Source of the DNA: Spirogloea muscicola | Lineage: Eukaryota; Streptophyta; Zygnematophyceae; Spirogloeales; Spirogloeaceae | Reading direction: 5' to 3' | Length of the DNA: 20,629 nucleotides | Assembly: GCA_009602725.1 (NCBI GenBank) | Contig: WELB01000009.1 | Span: forward strand, 1,257,200-1,277,828 | Shown here: one piece after another, positions 19,789 to 20,629 of the stretch | Position numbering within the stretch: position 1 is the stretch's first letter | Layout of the letters: every line of letters starts with the position of its first letter | The notes under the pieces: model-generated | Database searches by the model: none | What the model was told of the DNA's origin: nothing | What the model saw: the letters and a program-made list of their open reading frames with translations, nothing else | Program-made: the position numbers and the translations under genes

Positions 19789-20384
19789 TACTTTTCTGGG
19801 TTACGCTGCATGGATACATTCACGCCAAGGTCGCCGCAACGTGCAACACACCGCTAGCCTTGTTGGCAGAGTAAGAGATGCGCTTGCCTGCCAGAGGCAA
19901 GGCAAGCCAAGCTCAGCTCTTCTGGGTGCTCAAGAGAGTGGACGTGATGCCATTCAAGAGTGGCACGGCAGCTCTGCTCTGCTCACTAAGCCACGCACAA
20001 CACCGAGCTGCTGCAGAAATTGCCGCAGCCGCGAGGTTGACATATGATGAAGCCTGTATCACATGCACAAAAGTGCCAAAACCCCAACAAAGTCCTGTGC
20101 CATCCAACGAGCGAGAATCCCAATGCAGTGGCAATAGCCAGTCTAACAGGAAGTCCGTGCTCTGCTGCGCCTGCCGGCAGCAGCTTCAGTCGAGAGCGCG
20201 GCTGCAACATGGCCAGTGGATGCTCACGACACGGAGCTGGTGATCACACTGAACATGGCCTCGGCGCCGTTGGCCGGCACAAGGACAGAGCAGCGCTTCA
20301 GATGGCCGCGACGATGGCAATGGCACCAAGCAGCGACGGCGGCGGCGACGACGGCGGCTACCTTCACTTCGACGGCAGCTACCG
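19789..20384. other. No supported gene; convergent 3' regions
   Basis: The region between the HBS1 stop and the - strand gene must hold both 3' UTRs. A + strand open frame at 19878-20243 lacks coding bias. From about 20200 the GC content rises towards the - strand gene, with GGC/GAC triplet repeats at 20334-20360 that are probably its 3' UTR. No TGTAA motif was found after the HBS1 stop. Confidence 0.6.
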
Positions 20385-20629
20385 TCACTTGCCCTTGGGC
20401 CAGACGCTGGCGCGCTCCTTGTCGAGCTTGACGACGAGCGCGGCGGCGCCCAGCACGGCGTAGGCCTGCACGGCGATCGTGGCGGCGTCGTGGTACGCCA
20501 CGAAGGCGCGTCCGGACGCCGCCTCGACGGCCAGCACGGCGGCGAGGCCCACCGCGGCGGCGGCGCCGTTGAGGCGCTCCGCGTACGGCGTGAGCCCCAG
20601 CGCCACGGGTACGCCGCCGGGTGCACGCG
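20385..20629 (-). CDS. C-terminal part of a small two-helix membrane protein, LHC-like (HLIP/SEP type) candidate, 5' partial
   Basis: The last 80 or so residues of a gene that continues past the window end. Third codon positions are nearly all G or C, far above the other frames. It reads LGLTPYAERLNGAAAAVGLA, then AVLAVEAASGRAF, a second hydrophobic segment (TIAVQAYAVLGAAALVVKL) and the tail KERASVWPKGK before TGA. High-light-inducible and related LHC-like proteins of thylakoids carry a first helix with Glu-x-x-Asn-Gly-Arg-x-Ala-Met-x-Gly. Here Glu, Asn-Gly, one Ala and the later Gly are kept, but Arg and Met are both Ala. The spacing to the Glu-Ala-x-x-Gly end of the helix also fits. If the assignment holds, it is a plastid protein whose chlorophyll binding may be altered. 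It could instead be an unrelated two-helix protein. Confidence 0.5.
   Translation of the reverse strand, partial: RAPGGVPVALGLTPYAERLNGAAAAVGLAAVLAVEAASGRAFVAYHDAATIAVQAYAVLGAAALVVKLDKERASVWPKGK

Noticed and set aside
1-20629. CRISPR arrays, rRNA genes, bacterial operons, integrases, transposases or viral genes
   Set aside because: No regularly spaced repeats with spacers, no rRNA-like sequence and no such protein motifs were seen in any frame.

Overview
This window looks like nuclear DNA of a green alga (Chlorophyta; a trebouxiophyte-like alga is my best guess). The evidence is GC-rich exons with strong G/C bias at third codon positions, dense GT-AG introns of about 140-460 bases, plant-type protein versions, and a chloroplast antenna-like protein at the right edge. 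No bacterial, organellar, plasmid or viral genes were recognised.

Left third (1-7088, + strand): the 3' part of PRP40, the U1 snRNP-associated pre-mRNA splicing factor. I could chain 20 in-phase exons giving about 718 residues: a low-complexity linker, the FF-domain array, and a very long Lys/Glu/Arg tail. The N-terminal WW domains lie upstream of the window.

Middle (7089-14465): about 1.5 kb without a recognisable gene, then a block of dispersed repeats (8561-9536). Next comes a very GC-rich stretch with one ambiguous base (9722), hairpins, and coding-like sequence that changes frame twice (9829-10140). It is followed by a + strand gene whose C-terminal half reads as a borealin-like subunit of the chromosomal passenger complex (10527-11847). 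One repeat copy runs directly into the 3' splice site of the first borealin exon I can define. Other repeat copies and a separate roughly 100-base direct repeat follow (13151-13835).

Right third (14466-19788, + strand): a complete 12-exon HBS1-like translational GTPase (758 residues) with an N-terminal acidic segment, a RanBP2-type zinc finger and an EF1A-family GTPase core. It serves ribosome rescue and mRNA surveillance.

Right edge (20385-20629, - strand): the C-terminal end of a small two-helix membrane protein. It resembles one- and two-helix LHC-like (HLIP/SEP) proteins but has lost the Arg and Met of the chlorophyll-binding motif. It is convergent with HBS1.

The three housekeeping genes (splicing, mitosis, translation quality control) share a strand but no pathway or operon; each should have its own promoter. 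The least ordinary material is the repeat block at 8.5-10.5 kb, its overlap with a splice acceptor, the frame-shifted coding-like island beside it, and the degenerate antenna-like protein. I did not find a convincing wholly new multi-gene system.
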